Shown here piece by piece: positions 46,509-58,114 of a stretch of DNA of 64,000 bases. A model generated the notes under the pieces. It worked only from the letters and a program-made list of their open reading frames with translations, was not told where the DNA came from and did no database searches. The stretch comes from Forficula auricularia (Eukaryota; Arthropoda; Insecta; Dermaptera; Forficulidae), in NCBI GenBank assembly GCA_024734495.1, contig JALMQS010000085.1:26028647-26092646 (forward strand), read 5' to 3'. Positions within the stretch are counted from its first letter, which is position 1. Every line of letters starts with the position of its first letter. Position numbers and translations under genes: made by a program.

Positions 46509-46810
46509 GAAGATTCTCGTAGGGATGTAGACAAAACATTTTTTAAAACGACAATTAATCATAAGTAAACGTTTCGTCAATTTAATTTCGACTTCCTCAG
46601 CAACTAAGATTTTTGTTTCAAATACATAAATAAATATATTTAATAAATATAAATTAATAAATTCCAATTATAACAAATTTTAGTTTATTAAATAGATTCA
46701 TTGCTTTCATTTGAAACAAAAACATCAAAGTTGATGAGGAAGCTGAAATTAAATCGACAAAACTTATTGATTAATTCTTGTTTTTGAAAAGATCATTTTG
46801 TCCACACTCT
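46509..46810. mobile_element. foldback element with hammerhead-like core
   Basis: Arms at about 46509-46625 and 46705-46810 are imperfect reverse complements ('GACTTCCTCAGCAAC' against 'GTTGATGAGGAAGC'). No ORF. Confidence 0.6.
46571..46600 (-). other. hammerhead-like core (box CTGAGGA)
   Basis: Minus strand: CTGAGGA, extra A, stem GTC/GAC (extendable by a G.T and A-T pair), GAAAC. The right arm (46733-46762, plus) has TGAGGA and a decayed AAAAC. No GTC triplet follows. Confidence 0.45.
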
Positions 46811-47104
46811 TCTAATCATCAATTAAATCTTGTAATATGTTTAATTGGGAAAACATAAATTTAAAATTTACAGCATTTGATAATAATTCGTCTGAAATTA
46901 TATATAATAATTTTCAAAATGTCTCTGTAACATGCCATAATATAACAATATTATTGTTAACTCAATTGGAGACGAAATTATAACCTCTAGCAACCACAAA
47001 TGGTTGGTAATTAATAATTTTTTTTCTTATTTGTATTTTTTATTTACTTCATAACAGCCAACCAATAATATTTTTGAATTAAAGTTTTTCATAGTCCTCT
47101 CTCA

Positions 47105-48125
47105 CCAAATTTAGTTTGGCTTTCTATTCACGTTCAGACGCTATGTCAAACCCACTAAACTTCTATCTAATCCTATATCAAGCTTAAATTGGCCCCAAGC
47201 TTGAATATGGCTAACATTTGATAAAGGGATTTCCAAACGTTTTCTTGATACCCTGGATGCAATCCAAAGGCGAGCAATAAGATTATAAAGGAGATTCAAT
47301 CCTGTCTAGCTCAATCAACTCTATAGTCCAGTCAAATTGTGTTTTTATCAGGAAAGTTTTGGGGTAGTTCTGATTTTTTGCATAGATTTTTTGGGGCACT
47401 GAATCCAAATCTGAGGCCTTCCACCAAAATTTCGTGACACAATATTGTATAAAATGCAAAAAAATGTGAAAATTTCCATTTTTTGGAGGTTTTTCGCTTA
47501 TAACTCGAAAACTATCAACTTTTCGTAAGTAACCTTCCTATTCAAAATAAAAGTTCATAAGAATTCCTATAAATTTTCGACAAAGACCACTCTATACATT
47601 TTTAAAATAGATTAAATTTGCTACAATTCAAACAAAGTTTCATCTTAATTGCATAAATGGTAATCCATGTCGCAATGAGGTTGAAGTTTTGAAAAATTGA
47701 AATTTTTTATAAAAAATCGCATATTTGCCTTCATAAAATAAAAACCACTCATCCTAGAAACTTTATTCCTATCTCATTCTCTAGGAAATTTTGTTGACTT
47801 GAACGTTTCCGTGTACCACTTTTTTGTTAAAACTCTTAGATTTATAGATATCCAGTATTTTCCATCACAGAATATGATCTGAATCCTCACAGCCAAAAAA
47901 TGGGGATTTTCACCTTTTTTTGCATTTTCTACAATGTTTCATCACAAAATTTTGATGGAAGACCTCAGATTTGGATTCAGCGCCCGAAAAACACATAAAA
48001 GCAATAAATCAGAACTACCCCAAAACTTTTCCCATAGGGGGCCATTTGACTGGACTACTTTGGATCATCGAAGAATCGTCTGCTTTACTTTGTTCTGAGA
48101 TTATAGCTCAACCAGTGGGGTAGGT
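47105..48125 (+). mobile_element. decayed LINE family 1 fragment split by a TIR element
   Basis: LINE-derived text from about 47105 ('ACCCTGGATGCAATCCAAAG') to 47323 resumes at 48058 with 'GGATCATCGAAGAATCGTCT', the next part of the same LINE (compare 36364-36383). The gap is exactly the 734-bp element at 47324. Confidence 0.75.
47324..48057. mobile_element. 734-bp DNA element with long terminal inverted repeats
   Basis: The first about 180 bp and last about 168 bp are reverse complements, starting TAGTCCAGTCAAAT at both ends and sharing 'AGTTTTGGGGTAGTTCTGAT', 'GAATCCAAATCTGAGG' and 'CCATTTTTTGG'. CT on both sides (47321-47322, 48058-48059) would be a 2-bp target copy. The central about 385 bp has no ORF. 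The superfamily is not identified. Confidence 0.85.
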
Positions 48126-48770
48126 ATGTATAGATTTTGTATGAGGAGGGGGGAGTTCGGTCACTGATCTGTGATTTATCTAGGTATTTTATTATTTAAT
48201 AGTTTTACTTTTAAAAATGATGTTATTAAGCCAAAAGAAAAAAATTAGTACACAATATCGAAACAATCCCCCTTCTCCAAAAAATACTGATTTGCGTGAA
48301 TCACGTATTTTAAAAAATCAAATTAATACTTAGATGGTACGGTTAGCGAACAAATAATATCAAAATTAACGATACATTAAAATTTCAGAAAAATTAACGT
48401 AAAATTTTTTAAGTTAAAATTTCGAAAAATTAAATGTTATTAATTGAGAAACAATTTTCTATTATTCATTATTATTATTATGTATTATTAATTAGAATAT
48501 AAAGGTTAAAGGAGACAATAAAAATGTGTGTTTTCTGCTAGAAAAATATATTTTTTAATTTAATTAATAATTAATTAGAATATAAAGGGGTTTTCTGCTT
48601 CAATTATAATAACTTTAAAGAATACCTATGAATAAATAAATATTTATTAAACATTAATATTTGTAATTATATTTATATAAATAAAAATTCAATTTTAGAA
48701 TATAAAAATTATATATGTGGTCACCAAATTACAGCCGAATCAGCTTATCACATAGCTTACAAATCTAAAT
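48126..48770. other. AT-rich DNA, nothing supported
   Basis: The 'AAAGGAGACAATAAAAATGT' foldback arm motif occurs at 48508 and a partial repeat of its flank at 48573. Confidence 0.35.
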
Positions 48771-48995
48771 ACAGTCGACTCTCGATAATTCGAATTTTTC
48801 AATAATTCGAACTCTTCAGCTGTTAACTTCGGTAAATCGAAAAAATGCTGTGTATTTTGATACCCTCGATAACTCGAATTCCTTTTCGTAACAAGAGGGG
48901 GAGAGAACGTTCTATAATTCGAACTAGGCCGCTTCCCCTCTTTATTATTCGAATTTTTCCTAACAAAAAACTATTCTTATTTGTTTTAATTAGGT
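48771..48995 (+). mobile_element. pogo/Tigger-like transposon remnant
   Basis: ACAGTCGACTCTCGATAATT is a pogo-type TIR, followed by repeated 'AATTCGAA' words. The right end is not clear; both small ORFs are chance. Confidence 0.5.
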
Positions 48996-49175
48996 ATTTT
49001 TTATCCAATAATATTTATTTATTTATTTATTTGTTTATCCAGAAAAATACACAACATTCATTATGTCATGTCCTATAGAGTTGACAAGTCAACTGTACAT
49101 AGGACCGGATTAAAATCGTATATCTATCTTATATTATATATCTTATATATATATATATATATATATTATAAATTA

Positions 49176-49580
49176 ATGATCTCCTCTGCTGATTATCGCA
49201 CCTGAAAAACGATTGGACTAAAAGTGCTAGGAATCCAATTCCCTACAACTTTGCTTCTAGCAAAATTTGTCGTAGAGTTAATAGTTGAGGGGTTTTTGAA
49301 AATTTCTATTAGTCATCCCTCCAACCCTCTTTTGGGGTTAAATATCAAATTGTCCTATGCCCTAGATTTTAAGTTGGATAACATGTGACCTAAATATGAA
49401 TTTTCATAAAAAATACCTCCTCTGGCTTTTATGACAATTGCGATCAAAATTTGCTCGGACAGACAGAAAACAGACAAACAGACGGTAAATTTTCTTAGAA
49501 CCAAGCGCGATATTGAGAGCAACATGATGTGCACTCTTCACGATATAATATAGTTTCTTAAAAATTTTTTAGCATCTTCT
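49176..49580. other. intergenic DNA, probable old repeat
   Basis: Repeat-like text ('CGGACAGACAGAAAACAGAC') of a kind common in insect intergenic DNA, but no partner was found here. Confidence 0.3.
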
Positions 49581-49592
49581 TGAATGCATAGC

Positions 49593-50042
49593 CAGTGGTA
49601 TACTGGGGAGAGGGGGCCCTTGTCTCTGATCAGGGGGCCCAATTTTGATAAAGGTATAGACAATTTTTTAGAATTCAAAGCTCGTAAAAACAGTTTTGGC
49701 TTTTTTTTATTGACAGAATAAGTTAAAATCATTTTTATAAAACAGAAAATGTCAGATTAATAAACTTTTTTAAATAATATTTATTTCTCTGCTCCAAGTT
49801 CTTTTTTCTTTAGTCATAATATTTTTCATTTTCGATATCATTTTAACTATTTAATGTGAAACAAGTGACCTAGAAATCTTAACTCATAGTAAATGAATAT
49901 TTCATATAATATTTATTTACTTTTATCTTTGATTTTAATTAAATTAATATTAATTATATATTTTGTATGGTGATCATTCTAATAAGCGGGGTTCCCAGGG
50001 AGATTTCTGTCCCGTGTCTCGATAGCTGTAGGTACGCCACTG
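49593..50042. mobile_element. 450-bp hAT-type MITE with 8-bp TSD
   Basis: Ends CAGTGGTATACTGGGG and (reversed) CAGTGGCGTACCTACAG are hAT-like. The flanks TGCATAGC (49585-49592) and TGCATAGG (50043-50050) match at seven of eight positions. No transposase. Confidence 0.85.
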
Positions 50043-50094
50043 TGCATAGGAAAGTTGAAAAGGACTCTTGTATTTTTTTTATTTTTTTTTAGTT

Positions 50095-50345
50095 GAACCG
50101 GCATTAGGCACTCTCTATCAGTGAGCGAATGCAAGATGCCCGCCCGCCTGGGCTGGTTGGCTGGTTGCTAACTGGGTGGGCCATCTGACCTCCCTCGTAC
50201 TGACTCAATTGGTGTCGACCAATTGCCAGGAGCTTGGCATTGCCAGGAGTTCTCTCAACTCAGAAGGCTTCCCGCTCCTTGTGATTTCTAATAAAACGCA
50301 GTTGCCATCTATGGGAAAACAACGATATTTATAGTGGCGCTGGAA
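50095..50345. other. GC-richer unique segment
   Basis: Balanced composition, no partner in the window and no recognisable domain in the 86-codon minus-strand ORF. Confidence 0.3.
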
Positions 50346-50430
50346 ACCAACTAAATATGAATTTAAAAATAAAACTATTGAAAAGATTTTATTTGCCGAG
50401 AGTAGCAGAGTTGTGGATTCAAAAACTAAA

Positions 50431-50520
50431 GTATTTTTTTTTGGCTTTTCGGCTTTTCTAGCCATGAGCCAATTTACGATAATAATTATTTTTTCAAATT
50501 TGTCTCTACCCCAGGTTTAT
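50431..50520 (-). mobile_element. 3' fragment of the 17607-type SINE
   Basis: The minus strand reads from 'GGGGTAGAGACAAATTT' to 'GGCTAGAAAAGCCGAAAAGC' plus A tail, matching the 3' half of the SINEs at 17607 and 54149. The tRNA head is missing. Confidence 0.85.
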
Positions 50521-50548
50521 TGGTAACCATTGCTGAAAACATAGAGGA

Positions 50549-50870
50549 ATCGAGTTAAAATCAAAAATAGCGATTGATTCTCATTTAGTACAGGAGGAAT
50601 AACCATTCTATATTCGATTTTTGACGTTTCGGTTTTTATTGGTAACCATTGCTGAAGACAGAGAGGAATCGACTTAAAATAAAAAATAACACAAGCTTGA
50701 GTTGTTTACCAAAAAGAATTTAGTCTTTTTGATTTTAAGTCGATTCTTTCACGTTTTCAGTAGACGTTGCCATTAATAGTCAAAACATCAAAAATGGAAT
50801 GCAATAAGGTTATTCCTCTAGTATTAGATAAGAATCGATCGTTATTTTTGATACTAGGACAGCTCTAGTG
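50549..50870. mobile_element. foldback element, related core without the box
   Basis: Arms at about 50549-50685 and 50735-50868 are reverse complements ('AAGTCGATTC', 'GGAGGAATAACC' / 'GGTTATTCCTC'). On the minus strand a GGTT/AACC stem precedes GAAACGTC, but the CTGANGA box is absent. Confidence 0.55.
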
Positions 50871-50939
50871 TACAGAGTTCTAAAGTGTTTTCACTTTTTT
50901 ATTATTTAATGAGTGAGTGAGCGGTTCTTTCATTAGAAT

Positions 50940-51605
50940 GATAATTTTTAAAAAAAAAATAAAAACCGACTTCAAAAAATGAAATGCAACAAATAAAATA
51001 CACTAAAAAGGTATAAAATAATTATTATCTTATTTAGTTACAACTAAACGACGAAATATTAACATGAAATTACTTTTTGTAGTCGGTGCCAAACAAACTA
51101 TACCTATAAGCGAGCGTACCCACCAAACGTACTAAGTAAGATCCATCGAGTGCGATTCATAAAAGGTATATGTTTGGCACCAACTTCAAAAAGTAATTTC
51201 ATGCTAATATTTCGTCGTTTAGTTGTAACTAAATAAGATAATAATTATTTTATACCTTTTAGTGTATTTTATTTGTTGCATTTAATTTTTTGAAGTCGGT
51301 TTTTATTTTTTTCTTAAAAATTATTTTTATTTTTCTCTTTTTAGTGATGTTATTAATAGTGATGATATCATCAGAACTTGACCAAATTAATATGACACCA
51401 TCCCTAAGACACCCCCTATCGGATAAAAAAAGAACCACCGAAATCAGTTCATAAACAATGAAGTTAGGTCTAAAAAAACCTAATAAAAAAGGTCTAATAC
51501 CTATGAAAAAAATGGGACCAATTGGCGGAGATATAAGGTAACATAGGCAGAAAAAAAAATCAGTCAAATAGAGAACCTCCTCCTTTTTTGAAGTCGGTTA
51601 AAAAT
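50940..51605 (-). mobile_element. DR2 copy with near-perfect terminal hairpin
   Basis: Arms 50955-51095 and 51171-51312 are near-perfect reverse complements of about 140 bp around a 75-bp spacer. The rest (to 51605) is the DR2 body reversed, ending with the 'GGAGGAGGTTCTC' start near 51573-51601. Confidence 0.75.
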
Positions 51606-52235
51606 AACCATAAAGGGCGCGGCTAGAATTATATCTCTTTCTTTAGAGCTAAAAGGGATATTGGAAGGATACCTGTCTGGACTTGTAAGTGGCATCCACT
51701 TACAAGAAAAGACCTGTTTCATACTATAAGAGATGAATTTCTTAATTTCTATTATTCTAGTAGAAATGGCCTTTGCACTCGGACCAAAACGATACCTACT
51801 CGTTATATAGAGAGAGAATATTCAATTGGGCTTGATTAAAATTCAGACAAAAATGTACAAAACACAAAAGAAATTACTTGTTGCGGCTCTAACTAGCAAG
51901 CAAACCGAGTCTTGAAAAAGTTTTTACTTTTTCTTTTATTTCTTTGTATTTTTAATCGCGTCGAGAAATCCACTAAAATTTAGTTCACAATTAACTTTGT
52001 CGAGGCAGAACTTAATAATTTTTTCCAAATAACCGGAACACTTGAACAATACCTTCAAACCGGATCAGTCCCGGTCAAACCGAGCCGTATGTTAAGCCTA
52101 CCTACTTAACATTTAAATAATTTTTAATATTCAAAAAATTTTCACAGAAGAAATGAAATTTTCTAAAAATTATATATTCCCCCCCCCCTCACTGGAGGGA
52201 AATAAAAATAAAATTCTAGAGTGTTTTTTAGTAAT
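51606..52235. other. intergenic DNA, no gene seen
   Basis: A small hairpin at 51680-51708 ('ACTTGTAAGTGG' / 'CCACTTACAAG') is the only structure. Confidence 0.35.
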
Positions 52236-52239
52236 TTCA

Positions 52240-52290
52240 AAAGACAATTCAGTCGAATTGAGAACCTCCTCCTTTTTTGAAGACGGTTAA
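52240..52290 (-). mobile_element. DR2 start fragment
   Basis: 'TTCAGTCGAATTGAGAACCTCCTCC' complementary to the DR2 start, about 50 bp only. Confidence 0.6.
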
Positions 52291-52774
52291 AAAGACACCT
52301 CTATATCCGAAATATGAGCTTAATAACTTGAAAAACATTTTGTTTAAGACCCCAAAATAAAAAATAAAAAAAAACATTTTTCTGTTAAGGGTCAAATTTT
52401 GAATAAAAACCTTCCAGAAATATTTCAACAATAGACTTATGAACCAAAATTGAATACTATAACTTAGAAACCCGAGGAGATAGAAAACTTTAAAAATTTC
52501 AAAAGCATACTCCAAAATGACTATATCTCCCTTTTAGGGGCAAAAAGAATAAAAATTAAAATATTTTTTTGTAATTTAATGCTTCACTGTTCTAAGCTAA
52601 AACCATATCTACATCTTAAAAGATCATGAAAAAGTCTGAAACCCAATTTTGGGACCATTTCACCCCTTTAGGGTTGGAATTTCACAAAATACCTTTCTTA
52701 GCATACCCATAATTCGTAGAAAGAATATACAGTCCAAATTTCATTTTTCTAGATCCCCTGGTTTGGGCTGTGCT

Positions 52775-52822
52775 TGAATGAATGAATGAACGAAGGGATG
52801 AATGATGAATGAATGAATTATT
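52775..52822 (+). repeat. (TGAA)n microsatellite
   Basis: Imperfect TGAA/ATGA repeats. The flank 52290-52770 is repeat-like intergenic text without ORFs of interest. Confidence 0.8.
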
Positions 52823-53487
52823 GAAACTTCACCTTCTCTTTTTATATATTATATAATTATCAACGTCTCTTAAAAATACATTTAATAAATAATCAAAGCT
52901 CAGTCTAAGTTGGGGAAGATTAATTAACTTTAAAATATAATAAAAAAATTAATCATTGTTTTTCTCACTAGTCAAATGAAATGGCAACCAAATTAAAATA
53001 ATTTTTGTTAGAAAAGTAATAGAATAGTAATAGAGTCTTTATCTTGCATTTGTATCATTAACAAAATTGTATGTAATATAAATTAATATTTGTTATACTT
53101 ACTATTATTTTTTTAAAAATTTTCCAATCGCCGCAAAGCCCCTGGAAGTTATGCAACTATATAGTTCGGTCTGGATTTGCAAAGCCTATCCTAAGACTCT
53201 CAAGGCGTTTTCATTTTTTAATTACATAGATTTATGGAATAAATAGTTTAAAATAGAATAATTTTAAAAACCATCACATGCTTAATTAAATTCAATCTGA
53301 ATGAATACTATAATTTGTGACTTTGATTGAGACCATGGGTTCCGTAGTATTTACCTGAGGATCCTTTGAAGCCGCGCTACCCGTGAGACCGATTACAATC
53401 TGCTTCGCATGGATAAAGTAAAATTATTGTAAAAATTGTAATTATTCTTATGTATTTATGTGCCGGCCTTGGAAATTTTTAAGTCGT

Positions 53488-53526
53488 CAGTGCGGCCCGC
53501 TGTGCGATTTGGGTTGGACAGACCTG
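53488..53526. mobile_element. hAT right end
   Basis: 'GCGGCCCGCTGTGCGATTTG' then GGTTGGACAGACCTG, followed by GTCTAGGA. It is related to the ends at 33022/34554. The left end was not found. Confidence 0.6.
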
Positions 53527-53850
53527 GTCTAGGACTTATAGGTATATTGTTAGTTCTATTTTTTGGACCCCCCCCTAGTTTTGGCCCACAAAAAATGATA
53601 ACTCTTTTTTTATAAGTGGTTCATTTGATAGTAAATTTCACTTTTTTTTTAGTTTGAAAGTCTTTTAATTTTAATTTTTTTAACCCCATTTTGTTTTGAT
53701 CTATATTTACAATCTGTTAAGATTTTGTTAACGTACATTCAATTTCAGTGCAATTGTATCATATGAGATGAATATTTCGTCGTAAAATATTATTGTGGTC
53801 AAAATCTGAATGAAATGCTCAGAGTTTTGATAAACATTTACACGTGGCTT
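53527..53850 (-). mobile_element. DR1 fragment
   Basis: 'GTCTAGGACTTAT' and 'TTAGTTCTATTTTTT' match 18388-18480. The copy directly abuts the hAT end. Confidence 0.5.
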
Positions 53851-54148
53851 TTCAATCCCTATCGTTAAGTCATCGACATTATCTGCAGATAAGCTTTAAC
53901 ACGACACACTGAAATTACACGCTATAGAGTCCGCTCGATTCTAACTGTCTCGCTTCAAATGCACTTGCATTATTTATTCAAATCATTTGGCTTATTTATT
54001 TTTTGATTTTTCGAAATGAGATATAAGTATAATTTCATATGCCACTATCTGATTAAAAATACAAACAAATTTATAAATCTAATCACAACAATAGTTTCCA
54101 TGGTAATATGAACTGAAAATAATATTTTTTTTAAATATCTCTCTTTTA

Positions 54149-54325
54149 GGGGGGGTTGGATAGGCTAGGCGGTAGCGTGTCATCCTGCTAACTAAGTGTA
54201 CCCGGGTTCGAATCCGACTCGAGCCATCCGGCTAAAATCTGACCCCCGGGGTAGGGACAAATTTAAATAAAATAAATAGTATCGTAAATGGCTTATGGCT
54301 AGAAAGGCTGAAAAGCCAAAAAAAA
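54149..54325 (+). mobile_element. tRNA-derived SINE, second full copy
   Basis: It has the same A box, B box (GGGTTCGAATCC) and tail as 17607-17785. The flanks TCTCTTTTA and TCTCTTTTTTA suggest a target duplication. Confidence 0.9.
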
Positions 54326-54790
54326 GTCTCTTTTTTAATGTCGTATATAACCGACTAAACTGTGCACCACGGCCTCTTCACAGGTGCGCCGCGAAGCTTT
54401 ATAATTAAACCAAGCAAAGATTTTTGGCCTAACACAAAAAACAAAGTGAGAAACTAAAAATTTATTTATTTTTATCTCTTACTTACCATTAGACATACTT
54501 TTACTTAGGGTCGTCACTCAATGACCCGCTCTAAGAAATTTCAACCTATTATATTTTTTTTTTATTCCTGTACATATTTTTTTATTTTATTTTGTTTTTT
54601 GACTTTTTATTTTGACATGTGTATAGAATTCTAAGATAATTGCTACTACTGTAAATAGAGAGGGAGAGAGAGAGAAATGTAATTATTGCCACCAATGTAT
54701 AGACCAAATTTTGTAAACTTCTTATCTGTTGTAAGAGGAGGCCCTCTCCTGTGCGGCCAAAATAAATATTATATATACTAGGTAGGGGGC
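54326..54790. other. intergenic DNA, no gene seen
   Basis: AG-rich run at 54659-54675; T runs. No gene. Confidence 0.35.
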
Positions 54791-54794
54791 CATG

Positions 54795-54850
54795 GAAAAA
54801 TTTTAATTAAAAAAGGGCGTGGCTACTCGGGAAAAGTTTGGGAACCCCTG
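54795..54850. mobile_element. hAT-like right end, second type
   Basis: 'AAAAGTTTGGGAACCCCTG' reversed reads CAGGGGTTCCCAAACTTTT, a hAT-like TIR. The matching left end was not found. Confidence 0.5.
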
Positions 54851-55362
54851 GACTAAACTGTAGACGAATATTTATGAAATCTTGAACTTATAGAATTTAA
54901 TGATAATAAAGTGACGCGGCCATATTATAAACTTTATTTCTTACATATTATTGTTCATTACTTTTTGGATTTCAAAATAAGTCTCTTTTCTAAAAAAATC
55001 AAACCAATCATCATGTTTACATGATATTTATATTTACTTGGAGATGTCTCAACTATTTTTATTAATTTTTTTATTAATTAATTTATATGAAAATACAATA
55101 AAGTAAAAATCTAAAGTTGAATCGTAGTTCAAATTGCTTTTTTTATTATTTTTTTTAATCACGATAAGTAAATAAAATAAAGCAAGAAATATATAATTAT
55201 ATAGACCTATAGAATTAAACTTTTTTAATCAGATTTAAAAAATAATATTAACAATTTTCTTAATCATGATTTAAATCTTAAATTACAAAAACTGACTTTT
55301 TAGTTATTTATATAGATATCATTATAAAATATCTATATAATATTAGTTGTCAATTTTTAAAG

Positions 55363-55440
55363 TAAAGGTGTGTAGTTTCACAGTGAATTCACTTTGAAAC
55401 TACACACCCTTTACTTTATTAATTAATATCATGTTTCACC
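55363..55440. repeat. hairpin with foldback family end motif
   Basis: 'AGTAAAGGTGTGTAGTTTCA' pairs with its complement 20 bp later. The flank 'ATGTTTCACCTAAAACCTAC' is the 19499-family end motif. Confidence 0.65.
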
Positions 55441-56300
55441 TAAAACCTACACCACTTTCCCTAAGTAAAAAAAATAATATATTAGTTTTCTTTTTTTTTA
55501 TTTGTTTGGTATAGTAAACTTATCGTTAAAATCTTCATTTCACCAGATTTTTCCCTATTAATCAAATTTAGCCATATTTTTCTTTCGAAGCTAAAAACTA
55601 TACAAAAATAGTCGCATTTTAAGATAATTTCTCCAAAACTACTACGGCTATTAACTTTAAATTTAGTTTGAAATTAGTTTTAAGCCGTAAATGCTAGCTA
55701 AGATTTTTAATTATTTTAATTTTAAAGCGCTTAAACAAAAATAAATTTTTTAATTACCTTTAGAAATAGATTGGTAGCTTTAACAAATCCTATTAGATGG
55801 ATAATAATAAAAGAAAAATTTCTTTATTTTTTATAAATTGTGAAATTATATTTTAGTTGCTGCGTTTATAAATTTTTCCAGATTCTTATCATGTAACCTC
55901 CTGGTCCTTGCCACAGATGTTCACATCATCTAAGTAGGCAATTTTTTCTTTCAAAACTTCAAAGTTGTTCTACCATCAACTTGTTGAAACACGGGAAGGC
56001 CATTTGTCACACCCAACAATATTATTTTTACTGGAAGAGTTTTCTAGATATATTCTTTAAAGCTTCTAGATTTTGATTATTAGATTCGCTTACCTTATGA
56101 GTCTTGTGGCAAATTTGTGTCTTGCTATAACTTCATTCATAGGCTGGATATAGAGCGTTTCAAAAATATTAATGACTTAGTTGTACGACTTATTTTCATT
56201 TATTTTCTTATAATTCGGTGGAGAAACAAAATTATTCAGCAACTTAAATTTTTCCCATTCAACAGGTTTCATTTTAATATAAAACGCATAAATGTATAGA
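55441..56300. other. intergenic AT-rich DNA, no gene seen
   Basis: Nothing recognised. Confidence 0.35.
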
Positions 56301-56306
56301 TACCAG

Positions 56307-56793
56307 TGATTCTCAAAGTGGGGGACACGACCCCCAGGGAGGTCGGGAGAAATATTTGAGGGGTCGCAGATAAATTGATGACGGATCAATTTTTTTTCTT
56401 ATAGTTTTACTATGAATTATGATTAGAAATATTATAAATAAAAAATTATTTAATTATATGAGACCTGCACTGACCGATTTTAAACTCAGGTTTAATTTAT
56501 TATGCCAAAATAAGCAGACCTACCCATCACATAAAAATTTAAAATATGTTTACTAAACATATACATAGAATATTTTGTTCCAAGATGTACCAAAGATAAG
56601 TAATTAATTTTTATTGTTACTAAAGATAAATCAGCTATTAATCAGTGCAATTAAACAAAAGAAATTCATTCCTTCTGAATTTAAATTACCCCCCCCCTCC
56701 GAAATGTTTTTCTACACATATCCATTCTTAGGAGGGTCCATTGAAATTTTTAAGTGCAAAAGGGGTTGCTGACCAAAAAGTTTGAGAAACACT
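56307..56793. mobile_element. hAT-like non-autonomous element
   Basis: The left end CAGTGATTCTCAAAGTGGGG and right end (reversed) CAGTGTTTCTCAAACTTTTTGG form a TIR of the hAT kind. A clean 8-bp target copy is not seen. About 490 bp, no ORF. Confidence 0.65.
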
Positions 56794-56998
56794 GATCTAT
56801 ATCATATATTCATAATGGGCATGAATTATTTTTCGTTTGAAATTAATGCACGGTACCTTAAAGCCGGCAATTAAACAAAAGTTGCAAAAGGGAGTCGCTG
56901 ACCAAAAAGTTTGAGAAAAACTGATCTATCCCATATATTCATAATGCGTATGAATTATATTTTGTTTAAAATTAATGCACGGTACCTTAAAGCGGGCA
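56740..56998 (+). repeat. 129-bp tandem duplication
   Basis: The hAT right end plus flank is repeated: the CGGTACCTTAAAG landmark falls at 56851 and 56980. The copies differ at several sites. Confidence 0.8.
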
Positions 56999-56999
56999 G

Positions 57000-58110
57000 A
57001 AAAATACTTATATCTCAGCAGTGATATGATTACCAATGAAATTTTAACTCTAATTTGAGTTTTAAGTAGGAGTACAACAAAGTTTTGGGTCAAATTGATC
57101 AAAACTACAAGAGAAAGTCGCGTAGTGCACACTCCAATTTATTCTTATTATAGTTCATAACAAAAGACCTTATTGGCTGACAAGTTTTTATAGGGTAAAT
57201 GTAAGCTAAACTAAATGATTAATTATATAATTAAACAAACATAGATAATAATTCGAGAATATATATTTTATTACATTATTTATAGAATGAAAATAAGAAT
57301 AATATGTAAAATACACTATATATTTAATCGACTTTAGATGGTGATTCAATGGAGATGTGAATGGCCGATATTTGGTATCTTATGATAGTTGATATAAAAT
57401 GTTAAAAACAAATAAATTTATTTATAATGTAAATGTATAACTGAGCTAGGAGATTTTTCATCTCAACAAATCATTCAGACTGATTATACCTCAAATCATA
57501 TTTTAAAATGAAGTGTTTTGTAATTTCGATTGACTGACTGATGGCAGACCTCAAGTTACCAGGTCACTGTTATTATTTTATTAGGTAAAAATTATTAATA
57601 TAATTAAACATAGAGATTACAAATTCGTCGCACTTAATTTATTAATAAAAATATATAAAATAAAACTAAAAATTTATTTTATTTAGTGAATGCATCTGTG
57701 ACCCTGATTGTAACACATCTTATTGAAATACATAAAATACATACTAATTAAAATAGAAAATTAAATACATGCAATTATAAATATAAAAATATCAAATTAA
57801 GAAAGGATAAATATATGGATAAAATTCTCATTCAAAGTTCTCTTCTAATATTCATATTTTTCTAACTATATAATATAATTTCATATACAACACCATCTGA
57901 TTAGAAATATCATACAAACAAATCTAAAACCTCTATCCAGAATAGAAATAATATTTCATAGAATATACCATATTTTTATTAGAAATCAATATTTTATTTC
58001 CGTTATAAATAAAATAGAAATAGAAAGTTTATAAGGTCGTCTGCAGGAGTGATAGGGGGACTTTGGCTTCCCTGGGTTCTCAAGAGGTTAATTTCCAACC
58101 AAAAATTATT
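57000..58110. other. intergenic AT-rich DNA, no gene seen
   Basis: Nothing recognised. Confidence 0.35.
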
Positions 58111-58114
58111 ATTT

